Shown here in pieces: positions 1-7,240 of a DNA stretch of 8,842 bases. The stretch is from an uncultured Eubacteriales bacterium. Lineage in GTDB: Bacteria; Bacillota; Clostridia; Lachnospirales; Lachnospiraceae. The translations under genes were made by a program, and so were the position numbers. The stretch is from the NCBI GenBank assembly GCA_900313765.1, contig OMSN01000052.1, forward strand, positions 1 to 8,842, given 5' to 3'. Every line of letters starts with the position of its first letter. Positions within the stretch are counted from its first letter, which is position 1. The notes beneath the pieces were generated by a model. The model was not told the origin of the DNA. It saw nothing but the letters and a program-made list of their open reading frames with translations, and did no database searches.

Positions 1-74
1 TCCCGATCGGAGCGATCACCGCGTTTGTCGGGGCTCCGTTTTTTCTCTGGGTCTATTACAAAGGGAGAATCTGA
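1..74 (+). CDS. FecCD-family ABC transporter permease, C-terminal end only
   Basis: Only the last 23 residues and the stop are in the window; the first whole codon begins at base 3. The tail reads PIGAITAFVGAPFFLWVYY followed by KGRI, the typical closing segment of FecCD/BtuC-type permeases, which import iron-siderophore, heme or cobalamin through the cytoplasmic membrane. The hydrophobic run is the last transmembrane helix and the short basic tail fits a cytoplasmic end. The stop codon TGA (72-74) directly abuts the ATG of the ATPase gene, so the two are translationally linked parts of one operon. The substrate cannot be told from this fragment, and the substrate-binding lipoprotein gene would lie outside the window. 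Confidence 0.85.
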   Translation, partial: PIGAITAFVGAPFFLWVYYKGRI

Positions 75-902
75 ATGCCGGGAAATATCATTGAGTTGAA
101 ACATGTATCTGCGGGATACGGAAGACATAAGAAGGAGAAGCCCGGTACGGATGCACTGGTTATCAAGGATGTGTCATTTACCGTGACGGAGGGCAGCTGT
201 GTCTGTCTGATCGGTCCGAACGGGTGCGGCAAGACGACCCTTCTTCGCGTGATCGCCGGGATGCTTCCTGCATACGGAGAAGTTCTAGTCGACGGAAAGG
301 ACATACGTACGCTCCGGAGAAAAGAGATTGCTTCCTGCGTTTCCTTCCTGTCACAGATATCACAGGTATACTATTCTTACAGTGTCTTTGAGACCGTCAT
401 GCAGGGAAGATATGTTCACGGCAGCTCTTTCTTTTCGGGAACATCTTCGCGCGACAGGGAGATCACGTCACAGATCCTGGAGACACTTGGGCTGCAGGAC
501 CTGGCGGACAGACAGATCACTGCACTCTCAGGAGGACAGCTTCAGCGGGTCATGCTTGCAAGATGTATCGCGCAGCAGACTCCTGTACTGATCCTGGATG
601 AGCCCATGAACCATCTTGATATGAAGGTCCAGTCAGAATTGACGGAATATCTGATGAAATGGCGCACACAGTCTGTGAGGACGGAGTCGGGCAGAGAGTA
701 TAAACCCACGATCATCGGTGTATTTCATGACATAAACACTGCAGCATATATGGCCGACGACATCGCGCTGATCTCAGATGGAAGGCTTCTTGCATCTGGC
801 AGGAAGAAGGATGTTCTGACCAAAGAACTGCTTGAGAAAACGTTTCGTTTTGATGTGACAGGATATCTGCGGAAATATCAGTACTGTATAATGGAGCCCT
901 GA
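75..902 (+). CDS. ABC transporter ATP-binding protein, iron-siderophore/heme/B12 type (FecE/FepC family)
   Basis: This 275-residue ATPase powers the adjacent FecCD-type permease for uptake of a metal chelate (siderophore, heme or cobalamin; the exact substrate is not visible). All nucleotide-binding motifs are intact: A-loop Tyr15, Walker A GPNGCGKT at 47-54, Q-loop Gln94, ABC signature LSGGQ at 151-155, Walker B VLILDE at 171-176, D-loop NHLD at 179-182 and H-loop His218. Length is normal for the family (about 250-275), with a small extra charged loop after residue 16 (HKKEKPGTD) and another near 197-210. The start follows the permease stop with no gap, and AAGGGAGA (61-68) lies at the right distance as ribosome binding site. 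COG1120-type assignment is firm; substrate is inference. The following DUF4037 gene begins 35 bases downstream. Confidence 0.92.
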   Translation: MPGNIIELKHVSAGYGRHKKEKPGTDALVIKDVSFTVTEGSCVCLIGPNGCGKTTLLRVIAGMLPAYGEVLVDGKDIRTLRRKEIASCVSFLSQISQVYYSYSVFETVMQGRYVHGSSFFSGTSSRDREITSQILETLGLQDLADRQITALSGGQLQRVMLARCIAQQTPVLILDEPMNHLDMKVQSELTEYLMKWRTQSVRTESGREYKPTIIGVFHDINTAAYMADDIALISDGRLLASGRKKDVLTKELLEKTFRFDVTGYLRKYQYCIMEP

Positions 903-937
903 CGGCTGGCAAGTCAGGAAGGAGAGTCCGGACCGGT

Positions 938-1870
938 ATGAGTAGTGTAATCGATAAAAACAGAAGGTTCTATGAGTTGTATGTGGCGGATCTGATCCAT
1001 TCCAGATTCCCCGAATATGAAGACCGGATCGCAGTCGGAGTCGCGGGAGAAGGTTCCGACTGTTTTGGATATGATGACGAGATATCCAGGGATCATGATT
1101 TCGGAACAGGCGTCTGTCTGTGGGTGACGGACGAAGACATGGAACGCTTTGGCCACAGCCTTTCCATTGCCTACAATGAACTGGTTGACAGTACGCAGCG
1201 CTCTTATTATACGAAACGTCTTCAGGAACGCCGGGGTGTTATGACGATCCATGATTTCTATTCGGATATTCTTCAGGTGGACTGTGATACCGAACATTGC
1301 AGGATGTCGGACAGTACATGGTACTATCTGGATCACACCTGCCTGAAAACAGCCACGAACGGAGAGATCTTCCGGGATGACCTGGGAGTTTTTACTGCAT
1401 TTCGCCAGCTGCTGCTGGATTACTATCCGGACCGGGTCTGGAGGACGCGGATCGCAGAACAGTTGCATGCATATTCAGCTGCCCTGCAGGTGAATTATGC
1501 CAGGTGTATGTCCAGGGGAGATATCGTGGCAGCACAGTTGTGCAGAGCACAGGGCATGCAGGCGGCGATGGAGCTGTATTTTCTTCTTCGAAGAGAATAT
1601 CCGCCTTATTATAAATGGACCTTCCGGGCCATGACACAGCTGGACCAGGAAGGTGTCTTCTGCGGGAAGATACGCACCCTTGCGCAGGAGAGGATCAGTC
1701 TGGAGCCATGGGCAGAGACGAAATACCATCCCGATCGTCTGAACGACAAGGACAGGATCGTATCCGTGACGGAGGAGATCGCGGATAAACTGGAGACCAT
1801 GCTGCTCCAGCAGCATCTGATCAGCCGGAAAACCGGTTATCTTGAGGTGCATGTGGATGAGATTCTGTAA
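938..1870 (+). CDS. DUF4037 domain protein with nucleotidyltransferase-fold N-terminus
   Basis: This is a 310-residue soluble protein of unknown role. The N-terminal part carries a nucleotidyltransferase-like signature: GEGS (37-40) followed after 11 residues by DHDF, with Asp52 and Asp54 as the likely metal-binding pair, which fits the general hG[GS]...Dh[DE]h pattern of the polymerase-beta superfamily. The second half (about 150-245) matches the DUF4037 helical region as I know it, including RGD at 193-195 and PPYYKW at 222-227. No signal peptide or membrane segment is seen. AAGGAGAG (919-926) is 11 bases before the ATG, a slightly long spacing. The gene follows the ABC ATPase by 35 bases on the same strand, with no promoter or terminator evident between them, so co-transcription is likely. 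Family assignment is fairly sure. Whether it transfers nucleotides, and to what, is unknown; an antibiotic- or protein-modifying role would be speculation. Confidence 0.8.
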   Translation: MSSVIDKNRRFYELYVADLIHSRFPEYEDRIAVGVAGEGSDCFGYDDEISRDHDFGTGVCLWVTDEDMERFGHSLSIAYNELVDSTQRSYYTKRLQERRGVMTIHDFYSDILQVDCDTEHCRMSDSTWYYLDHTCLKTATNGEIFRDDLGVFTAFRQLLLDYYPDRVWRTRIAEQLHAYSAALQVNYARCMSRGDIVAAQLCRAQGMQAAMELYFLLRREYPPYYKWTFRAMTQLDQEGVFCGKIRTLAQERISLEPWAETKYHPDRLNDKDRIVSVTEEIADKLETMLLQQHLISRKTGYLEVHVDEIL

Positions 1871-1918
1871 GGCATTTGTTATAGGTAAAACCATGAACTG
1901 GTACTAAATTTCGCGTAA

Positions 1919-1947
1919 TTGACATATCACTTTGTCTGCATTATATT
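1919..1947 (+). promoter_or_regulatory. sigma-A promoter for metY
   Basis: TTGACA (1919-1924) is a perfect -35 box. A 17-base spacer separates it from TATATT (1942-1947), a 5/6 match to the -10 box. Predicted transcription start is near 1954, giving a leader of about 55 bases before metY. That leader is too short for a SAM riboswitch or T-box. Confidence 0.8.
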
Positions 1948-1966
1948 CCTACTAAACAGATAGGAA
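1946..1966. promoter_or_regulatory. inverted repeat overlapping the metY transcription start, candidate repressor operator
   Basis: Perfect 6-base arms TTCCTA (1946-1951) and TAGGAA (1961-1966) flank a 9-base centre. The repeat overlaps the end of the -10 box and the predicted start of transcription, where a bound protein would block RNA polymerase. Size and arm spacing resemble operators of Rrf2-family regulators such as CymR or IscR, which control cysteine and methionine genes in Bacillota. The regulator identity is inference; no regulator gene is in the window. Confidence 0.5.
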
Positions 1967-2008
1967 ACGGCGCGGCGATAAGCTTCCGTCATTTGAAAGG
2001 AGAGTACC

Positions 2009-3301
2009 ATGAGTGAACATACATATAAATTTGAGACTCTGCAGCTTCATGTAGGACAGGAGCAGGCAGATCCTGCGACAGATGCGCGGGCAGTTCCGAT
2101 CTACCAGACCACTTCCTATGTATTCCACAGTGCGCAGCACGCGGCAGACCGTTTTGGCCTTCGGGATGCCGGCAACATCTATGGTCGTCTGACCAATTCC
2201 ACGCAGGGTGTTCTGGAAGAGCGCATCGCAGCGCTGGAGGGTGGGGTCGGAGCACTGGCTCTGGCAGCAGGTGCAGCGGCAGTCACCTACTCGATCCTGG
2301 CACTGGCCGGAGCAGGGGACCATATAGTCGCGCAGAATACGATCTACGGCGGAAGCTACAATCTGCTGGACCAGACTCTTCCCAACTACGGAATCCGGAC
2401 CTCATTTGTGGATGTTCACGATCTGGAAGCAGTGAAAGGCGCAATCGAAGAGAATACGAAGGCAATCTTCATTGAGACGCTCGGCAACCCGAACTCCGAT
2501 ATTCCGGATATCGATGCGATCGCACAGATTGCACACAGTCATAAGATCCCTCTGGTGATTGACAACACATTTGGTACGCCTTACGCCATTCGTCCATTTG
2601 AACATGGAGCAGACATCGTGGTGCATTCTGCAACCAAGTTTATCGGCGGACACGGGACCACCCTGGGCGGACTGATCGTGGATGGCGGAAAGTTCGACTG
2701 GAATGCCTCCGGGAAATTCCCACAGTTCACGGAGCCAAATGCAAGCTATCACGGAGTTTCCTTTGTGCAGGCAGCAGGAGCAGCAGCCTATGTGACTTAT
2801 ATCCGTGCGATCCTCCTGCGCGATACAGGAGCCGCCATATCTCCGTTCAATGCATTCCTGCTTCTGCAGGGTCTCGAAACTCTGTCTCTTCGCCTCGAGA
2901 GGCATGCAGAGAATACAAAGAAAGTAGTGGAGTTCCTGGCATCTCATCTACAGGTCGAAGCGGTCAGTCATCCCTCCCTCCCGGACCATCCCGACCACGC
3001 GCTGTATGAGAAGTACTTCCCGAACGGCGGAGCATCCATTTTCACCTTCCGGATCAAGGGCGGCAAGGAAGAGGCCTATGCATTCATCGATGGCCTGAAG
3101 ATATTCTCCCTGCTGGCAAATGTGGCGGATGTCAAGAGCCTGGTGATCCACCCGTATGACACGACCCATGCAGAAATGACACCGGAGCAGCTGGAAGCAG
3201 CAGGGATCTATCAGAATACGATCCGTCTGTCCATCGGTACAGAGCACATCGACGATATTATCTGGGATCTGGAGCAGGGCTTCCAGGCGGCGAAAAAATA
3301 A
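2009..3301 (+). CDS. metY: O-acetylhomoserine sulfhydrylase (O-acetylhomoserine aminocarboxypropyltransferase)
   Basis: A 430-residue cytoplasmic PLP enzyme of the Cys/Met metabolism family that joins sulfide (or methanethiol) to O-acetylhomoserine, giving homocysteine (or methionine) and acetate. The PLP lysine is Lys210 in [10 protein letters not shown], Asp185 in VIDNTFGTP should pair with the pyridine nitrogen, and Tyr58/Arg60 in IYGRLTN are the phosphate-binding residues given by the neighbouring subunit. The opening [10 protein letters not shown] and the roughly 430-residue length favour MetY over the shorter (about 380-400) cystathionine gamma-synthase or beta-lyase. The start is set by AAAGGAGAG (1996-2004) just upstream. 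The gene has its own promoter and terminator, so it is a single-gene unit. Probable control is by sulfur status through the inverted repeat at 1946-1966. The enzyme could also act as a minor O-acetylserine-dependent cysteine synthase. Confidence 0.93.
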   Translation: MSEHTYKFETLQLHVGQEQADPATDARAVPIYQTTSYVFHSAQHAADRFGLRDAGNIYGRLTNSTQGVLEERIAALEGGVGALALAAGAAAVTYSILALAGAGDHIVAQNTIYGGSYNLLDQTLPNYGIRTSFVDVHDLEAVKGAIEENTKAIFIETLGNPNSDIPDIDAIAQIAHSHKIPLVIDNTFGTPYAIRPFEHGADIVVHSATKFIGGHGTTLGGLIVDGGKFDWNASGKFPQFTEPNASYHGVSFVQAAGAAAYVTYIRAILLRDTGAAISPFNAFLLLQGLETLSLRLERHAENTKKVVEFLASHLQVEAVSHPSLPDHPDHALYEKYFPNGGASIFTFRIKGGKEEAYAFIDGLKIFSLLANVADVKSLVIHPYDTTHAEMTPEQLEAAGIYQNTIRLSIGTEHIDDIIWDLEQGFQAAKK

Positions 3302-3323
3302 ATCTTTCATTCTGAACACACAG

Positions 3324-3357
3324 GACCTCCCGGAAGGGAGGTCTGTTTCATTTCTTA
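3324..3357 (+). terminator. Rho-independent terminator after metY
   Basis: An 8-base-pair GC-rich stem, GACCTCCC (3324-3331) with GGGAGGTC (3336-3343), is closed by a GGAA tetraloop and followed by a T-rich run (3344-3357, interrupted by G, C and A). It starts 22 bases after the metY stop and closes that unit. Confidence 0.85.
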
Positions 3358-3391
3358 AGAAAAGCACAAGGATTAATCGGACAAAAGATTC

Positions 3392-3420
3392 GTGACAGAT
3401 CTGCGCAGATGCTGTATAGT
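3392..3420 (+). promoter_or_regulatory. sigma-A promoter for the Ig-like protein and glgA
   Basis: GTGACA (3392-3397, 5/6 to the -35 box), a 17-base spacer and TATAGT (3415-3420, 5/6 to the -10 box). Predicted start near 3427 leaves a leader of about 60 bases. It is the only good promoter seen between the metY terminator and glgA, so it likely serves both genes. Confidence 0.6.
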
Positions 3421-3438
3421 TTATATGGGTACATGGGT

Positions 3439-3473
3439 TCAGGAGAAAGATCCTGATAGGTTTCCAAGGGAAA
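3439..3473 (+). other. two small leader hairpins upstream of the Ig-like protein gene
   Basis: TCAGGA (3439-3444) pairs with TCCTGA (3451-3456) around a 6-base loop, and TTTCC (3461-3465) can pair with GGAAA (3469-3473) just before the AGAAGG ribosome binding site. Both are short; together they could affect mRNA stability or ribosome access. I recognise no known riboswitch here. Confidence 0.3.
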
Positions 3474-3485
3474 GAAGGTATGATT

Positions 3486-4784
3486 ATGAAAAAGCTGCTT
3501 AGAAGAGTCCTTCTGATGACTGTGTTGCTGGCGCTTGCAATTTCTGTTCATGCGATGGCTGACTACAGGTTGTATTCTGCAAGAACTGTAAAGTTTCCGA
3601 ATCAGTACGGTGGAGGATGGTCGAATCAGTTTACGCTGCCGGTCAGAAGCACTGTATCGGTCCAGATTAATATCAGTGGAAATAATCAGTCCTACTACAT
3701 CAACAAGGGGATGACGTATGTTCTGCAGAATGTTTCCACGAAGCAGAAGGTGTATCTGGCGGTCCCCACGAATCACCAGTACAACTTGAACTACACGCTC
3801 TCTGCGGTCATGAACCCAGGAACATACAGTTTCGGGGCGTACTATACCGGGAATCAGAGTTTCACGCTGCGCTTTTCAGTCTACGGTGCCGGCGGGATTA
3901 ATATCCCGGATAACCTGCAGGTGATGAAGGGAACGACAGAGACAGTTACCGTCAAACCTTCTGACGGAACCAACAGGTCTATTAAGATTGCGTCTGCAAG
4001 GAGCAGTAATCCCGGCTACGCAACGGTTTCATTTAATAACAATGCTACTCCTCCGACAATTACCGTCAAAGGAATTGCGATCGGAGAATCTACGATCACG
4101 GTTACTGCACAGGACGGATCTTACGATACGATGCACGTCAAGGTGACTCAGTTTGTTCCGGCGCCTACACTGAACTATAAATCGCTTACATTAAGTGCCG
4201 GTGACAAAGTGTACAATGCGGTTGAAAATGCAGTCTCATCCGTTACCTGGTCCACTTCGAATTCGAAAGTGGCAAAAGTCAATAAGCAGGGACGGATCAC
4301 TGCTGTCGGATATGGCAAGTGTACGATCCGTGCCAAGACAGTCAGCAATAACAAGACCTATGACCTTGCCTGCACAGTGAAGGTCAACCGTTCGACGCCG
4401 AACTTCCGGGCCTGGATCGTCCGTTATGATGCTGACAAGAAACTTATGAAGATCAAGATCCAGAACCTCAGCAAGGTACCGATGGTATTCTACGGCAAGA
4501 ATGGTCTTGTTCTCGACAGATATACAGAGAAGACAATCAGAAAGTGTCAGCTTAAGAAGGGCACCAGCATCACGATCCCGAAGAAAAAGGCCAAGGTTGT
4601 CTATCTCAAGGTCAAGGGAAAGAAACTGGATCCGGATGCTGTCTCCGATTATTATCTGAGGTTGTCTTTCAAACAGGATAAGAGAGATTATTACGCCTGG
4701 ATCGTTGACGATTCTGATAATGGTATGTATTCCTGGAAAAAGAAGCCGGAGGTTTACTATGGCTCTTATAATATAGATGACTGA
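3486..4784 (+). CDS. secreted protein with two group 2 bacterial Ig-like (BIG2) domains
   Basis: This 432-residue protein has unknown function. It begins with a signal peptide: basic MKKLLRR, a hydrophobic core of about 14 residues, and a likely cleavage near HAMA-DYR around residue 25. Next comes a Tyr/Asn-rich beta-type region (about 25-140) that loosely recalls PPC-like sandwiches. Two Ig-like repeats follow: about 140-225 (ending in GIAIGESTITVTAQDG) and about 228-300 (SNSKVAKVNKQGRITAVGYG, the clearest BIG2 signature). A Lys-rich C-terminal beta domain (about 302-432) is unfamiliar. There is no LPXTG motif, choline-binding or S-layer repeat, lipobox or C-terminal membrane anchor, so it is probably released or loosely wall-bound. 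Start 3486 is preferred over 3480 because AGAAGG (3473-3478) is 7 bases before it but only 1 base before 3480. It ends 22 bases before glgA, so the two probably share a transcript. A carbohydrate- or surface-binding role is only a guess. Confidence 0.8.
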   Translation: MKKLLRRVLLMTVLLALAISVHAMADYRLYSARTVKFPNQYGGGWSNQFTLPVRSTVSVQINISGNNQSYYINKGMTYVLQNVSTKQKVYLAVPTNHQYNLNYTLSAVMNPGTYSFGAYYTGNQSFTLRFSVYGAGGINIPDNLQVMKGTTETVTVKPSDGTNRSIKIASARSSNPGYATVSFNNNATPPTITVKGIAIGESTITVTAQDGSYDTMHVKVTQFVPAPTLNYKSLTLSAGDKVYNAVENAVSSVTWSTSNSKVAKVNKQGRITAVGYGKCTIRAKTVSNNKTYDLACTVKVNRSTPNFRAWIVRYDADKKLMKIKIQNLSKVPMVFYGKNGLVLDRYTEKTIRKCQLKKGTSITIPKKKAKVVYLKVKGKKLDPDAVSDYYLRLSFKQDKRDYYAWIVDDSDNGMYSWKKKPEVYYGSYNIDD

Positions 4785-4806
4785 TGACAGGAGCGGAGGA
4801 TGCTCT

Positions 4807-6252
4807 ATGAAGAAGATATTGTTTGTTGCATCGGAAGGTGTTCCTTTTATCAAGACAGGCGGACTTGCAGATGTGGTGGGTTCGCTGCCCAAGTGCTTTG
4901 ACAAAGAAAATTATGACGTAAGGGTCATCCTTCCGAAGTATCTGTGCATGAGACAGGAGTGGAAGGATAAGATGAATTATCTGACCCACTTCTACATGGA
5001 CCTGTCCTGGAGAAGCCAGTATGTGGGCATACTGGAGATGCAGTACGATGGCGTACAGTTCTATTTTATAGACAATGAGTATTATTTCTCCGGTCCCAAA
5101 CCGTACGGGAACATCTATCAGGATGTTGAGAAGTTCGCTTTCTTCTCGAAAGCAGCCCTTAGCGCTCTGCCGGTGATCGGATTCAAACCGGACATTATTC
5201 ATTGTCATGACTGGCAGACAGGGCTTGTGCCTGTTTTTCTGAAGGACAAGTTCCATGAGAATGAATTCTTCAGGGATATCAAGTCGGTCATCTCGATCCA
5301 CAACCTGAAGTTCCAGGGAGTGTGGGATGTAAAGACGATCCAGGATATAACAGGACTGGACAAGTCCTACTTCTCGCCGGACAAGCTGGAAGCTTACGGC
5401 GATGCCAACTATCTGAAAGGTGGAATCGTATACGCAGACCGTATCACGACGGTTTCCAAAACCTATGCACAGGAGATCCAGACTCCATTCTACGGTGAGA
5501 GACTGGATGGACTGATGAGGGCGAAGAACAACTGCCTGTCCGGAATCGTAAACGGCATTGATTATGATGAGTACAATCCTGCGACTGATTCCTTCATCGA
5601 GAAGAATTATGATATTGAAACCTTCCGCAAAGAGAAGGTGAAAAATAAGAAGGCGCTTCAGAAGGAACTGGGGCTGGAACAGGATGATAGAAAGTTCCTG
5701 ATCGGTATCGTATCCCGCCTGACAGATCAGAAGGGCTTTGATCTTATCGCGTATATGATGGATGAGATGTGTCAGCAGGATCTTCAGTTTGTTGTTCTTG
5801 GCACAGGCGAAGAGCGCTATGAGAATATGTTCCGCCACTTTGCATGGAAGTATCAGGGCAAGGTTGCGGCGAATATCTACTACTCAGAGGCAATGAGCCA
5901 CAAGATCTACGCTGCGTGTGACGCGTTCCTGATGCCGTCCCTGTTTGAGCCGTGCGGACTGTCCCAGCTGATGAGCCTTCGCTATGGTACGATCCCGATC
6001 GTCAGAGAGACGGGTGGTCTTAAGGATACGGTGGAACCTTACAACGAATACGACTCCACGGGCACAGGGTTCTCATTTGCCAACTACAATGCGCATGAGA
6101 TGCTCTACACGATCAAGTATGCGATGGATGTGTTCTACAACCGCAAGAGAGAGTGGAACAAACTGGTGGAGCGCGCGATGAAGAAGGATTTCTCGTGGAA
6201 CACAAGTGCGCGTGAATATGAGAAACTGTACGACAGTATGATGGAAGGGTAA
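4807..6252 (+). CDS. glgA: glycogen/starch synthase (ADP-glucose type, GT5)
   Basis: A 481-residue cytoplasmic enzyme that adds glucose from ADP-glucose to the non-reducing end of an alpha-1,4-glucan. It has the two Rossmann-like halves of a GT-B fold. The N-terminal half opens with MKKILFVASEGVPFIKTGGL, in which Lys16 matches the ADP-glucose-contacting lysine of GlgA. The C-terminal half carries VSRLTDQKG with Arg304 and Lys309 (the phosphate-binding pair), FEPCGLSQL with Glu381, and RETGGLKDTV at 400-409. Length equals the family norm (about 475-485). An in-frame ATG at 4777 would add ten residues and overlap the previous gene, but it has no ribosome binding site; GGAGGA (4795-4800) sits 6 bases before 4807. 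No glgB, glgC or glgP lies beside it, which is unusual, since glg genes are often clustered. It is likely co-transcribed with the secreted Ig-like gene and ends at the hairpin at 6276-6319. Confidence 0.95.
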   Translation: MKKILFVASEGVPFIKTGGLADVVGSLPKCFDKENYDVRVILPKYLCMRQEWKDKMNYLTHFYMDLSWRSQYVGILEMQYDGVQFYFIDNEYYFSGPKPYGNIYQDVEKFAFFSKAALSALPVIGFKPDIIHCHDWQTGLVPVFLKDKFHENEFFRDIKSVISIHNLKFQGVWDVKTIQDITGLDKSYFSPDKLEAYGDANYLKGGIVYADRITTVSKTYAQEIQTPFYGERLDGLMRAKNNCLSGIVNGIDYDEYNPATDSFIEKNYDIETFRKEKVKNKKALQKELGLEQDDRKFLIGIVSRLTDQKGFDLIAYMMDEMCQQDLQFVVLGTGEERYENMFRHFAWKYQGKVAANIYYSEAMSHKIYAACDAFLMPSLFEPCGLSQLMSLRYGTIPIVRETGGLKDTVEPYNEYDSTGTGFSFANYNAHEMLYTIKYAMDVFYNRKREWNKLVERAMKKDFSWNTSAREYEKLYDSMMEG

Positions 6253-6275
6253 ACGACCCACGATACAGGTACAAT

Positions 6276-6319
6276 AAAAGTGCGGGAAAAGATGAGAGAT
6301 CATTTTTTCCCGCACTTTT
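6276..6319. terminator. bidirectional terminator between glgA and hisK
   Basis: A near-perfect 20-base-pair hairpin: AAAAGTGCGGGAAAA (6276-6290) pairs with bases 6305-6319, and the stem continues to a GAGA tetraloop (6296-6299) with a single G-T wobble at 6291/6304. The A-rich left flank and T-rich right flank give a U-run in both directions, which suits two converging genes ending at 6252 (+) and 6348 (-). Confidence 0.9.
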
Positions 6320-6347
6320 CTGTTGTGTTTGGCAGATGGTGCTCCGA

Positions 6348-7184
6348 TCAGATCGGCAGTTCCTGTGGGACCCGGTTGCGGAAGACGGTATATGTTTCAT
6401 ATCCCATCGACCCGAGCAGCTGTCTGACCTTGTCAAAACCGATCCCGATGTGCTGCGGTGCATGCGCATCCGCGCCGATGGTGATGCGCTTTCCGCCAAG
6501 TTCGCGGTATCTTCGGAGAATGGACGGTGCGGGGTTGGGCTGTTCCAGACCGTATTTGTACCCGGCGGTGTTGACCTCCAGGCATTTGCCGCAGCCGATC
6601 ACATACCGCAGGATCTCATCGATCAGATCCGGGAAGACTTCGAAGGAATCGAAGGGGAGATCAGGGCGCTGCGGGATATACCGGATGATATAGTCCAGGT
6701 GGGCTAGCGTATCCCACTCATCCATGGTTTTCAGATTGTCTAACATCTCCTCATAATAGGTGTGTATCAGATCCTCCGGGGTATGACCTTCCCAGACTTC
6801 CGGGTAGTAAGGATCCAGCCCTCCCACCAGATGCTGGGAAGCGATGATGAAATCAAGCGGCCAGCGCTGTGCAATCTCAGAGAACCGTGATGCAAGATGT
6901 CTCTGCATCCCGAACTCCAGGCCGAAGCCGATATGAAATTCCGGATCGGATGCACAAAACTGTGCGCGAAGACACCGGATCTCCTGCCAGATCTCTTCCG
7001 GATTCGCAGCAAAAGCAGAAGGATTCTTCGGGAAATAGAAGGACGGATAATCCAGATCCATGTGATCGGTGAAGCAGATGCCTCTCAGCTTCAGATCCAG
7101 AGCCTGCCGGACCATGACCTTCGCAGGAGCGTCGGAATCAGTAGAGAAGGATGAGTGCATATGGGTATCATACAGAATGGACAT
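6348..7184 (-). CDS. hisK: histidinol-phosphatase, PHP family (HisK/HisJ)
   Basis: A 278-residue cytoplasmic metal-dependent phosphatase of the PHP superfamily. The likely reaction is histidinol phosphate to histidinol plus phosphate, the penultimate stage of histidine synthesis. PHP metal ligands are all present: His8 and His10 (DTHMHS), Asp16, His41 (FTDHMDL), Glu90 (GFGLEFG), His118 (IIASQHLVGG), His162 (LAHLDY), and Asp239/His241 (GADAHAP). Length is close to the family norm of about 265-280. A longer open frame reaches 7298, but the start at 7184 is set by GGAGG (bases 7192-7196) 7 bases ahead and by alignment of the conserved N-terminus. It stands alone without other his genes, as in many Bacillota. 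PHP enzymes of this subfamily are hard to tell apart, so another phosphoester substrate is possible. Confidence 0.85.
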   Translation of the reverse strand: MSILYDTHMHSSFSTDSDAPAKVMVRQALDLKLRGICFTDHMDLDYPSFYFPKNPSAFAANPEEIWQEIRCLRAQFCASDPEFHIGFGLEFGMQRHLASRFSEIAQRWPLDFIIASQHLVGGLDPYYPEVWEGHTPEDLIHTYYEEMLDNLKTMDEWDTLAHLDYIIRYIPQRPDLPFDSFEVFPDLIDEILRYVIGCGKCLEVNTAGYKYGLEQPNPAPSILRRYRELGGKRITIGADAHAPQHIGIGFDKVRQLLGSMGYETYTVFRNRVPQELPI

Positions 7185-7204
7185 AGGGCAACCTCCGTGG
7201 TTTG

Positions 7205-7234
7205 ATTGTAATCGTCCCGGTTCAGGACTGTCAA
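7205..7234 (-). promoter_or_regulatory. sigma-A promoter for hisK
   Basis: Read on the minus strand, TTGACA (7234-7229) is a perfect -35 box, followed by an 18-base spacer and TACAAT (7210-7205, 5/6 to the -10 box). The predicted start near 7198 leaves only about 14 bases before the hisK ATG, just enough for the GGAGG site, so the leader would be very short. Confidence 0.55.
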
Positions 7235-7240
7235 TCAGCA

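Noticed and set aside
1871..1918. Terminator after the DUF4037 gene
   Set aside because: Only weak pairings such as ACC with GGT are present and there is no stem followed by a T-run, so no terminator is called.
1948..2008. SAM riboswitch or T-box in the metY leader
   Set aside because: The predicted leader is only about 55 bases and lacks the needed stems and terminator.
4777..4806. Ten-residue N-terminal extension of glgA overlapping the upstream stop
   Set aside because: There is no ribosome binding site before 4777, while GGAGGA is well placed for 4807, where the conserved GlgA N-terminus begins.
4669..5838. A 389-codon open frame on the minus strand opposite glgA
   Set aside because: It lies fully antisense to a well-conserved glgA and the end of its upstream gene, has no ribosome binding site or recognisable domain, and is best explained as a by-product of glgA codon use.
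6280..6707. Plus-strand open frames across the hisK gene
   Set aside because: They are antisense to conserved PHP codons, and one starts inside the terminator hairpin. No family resemblance is seen.
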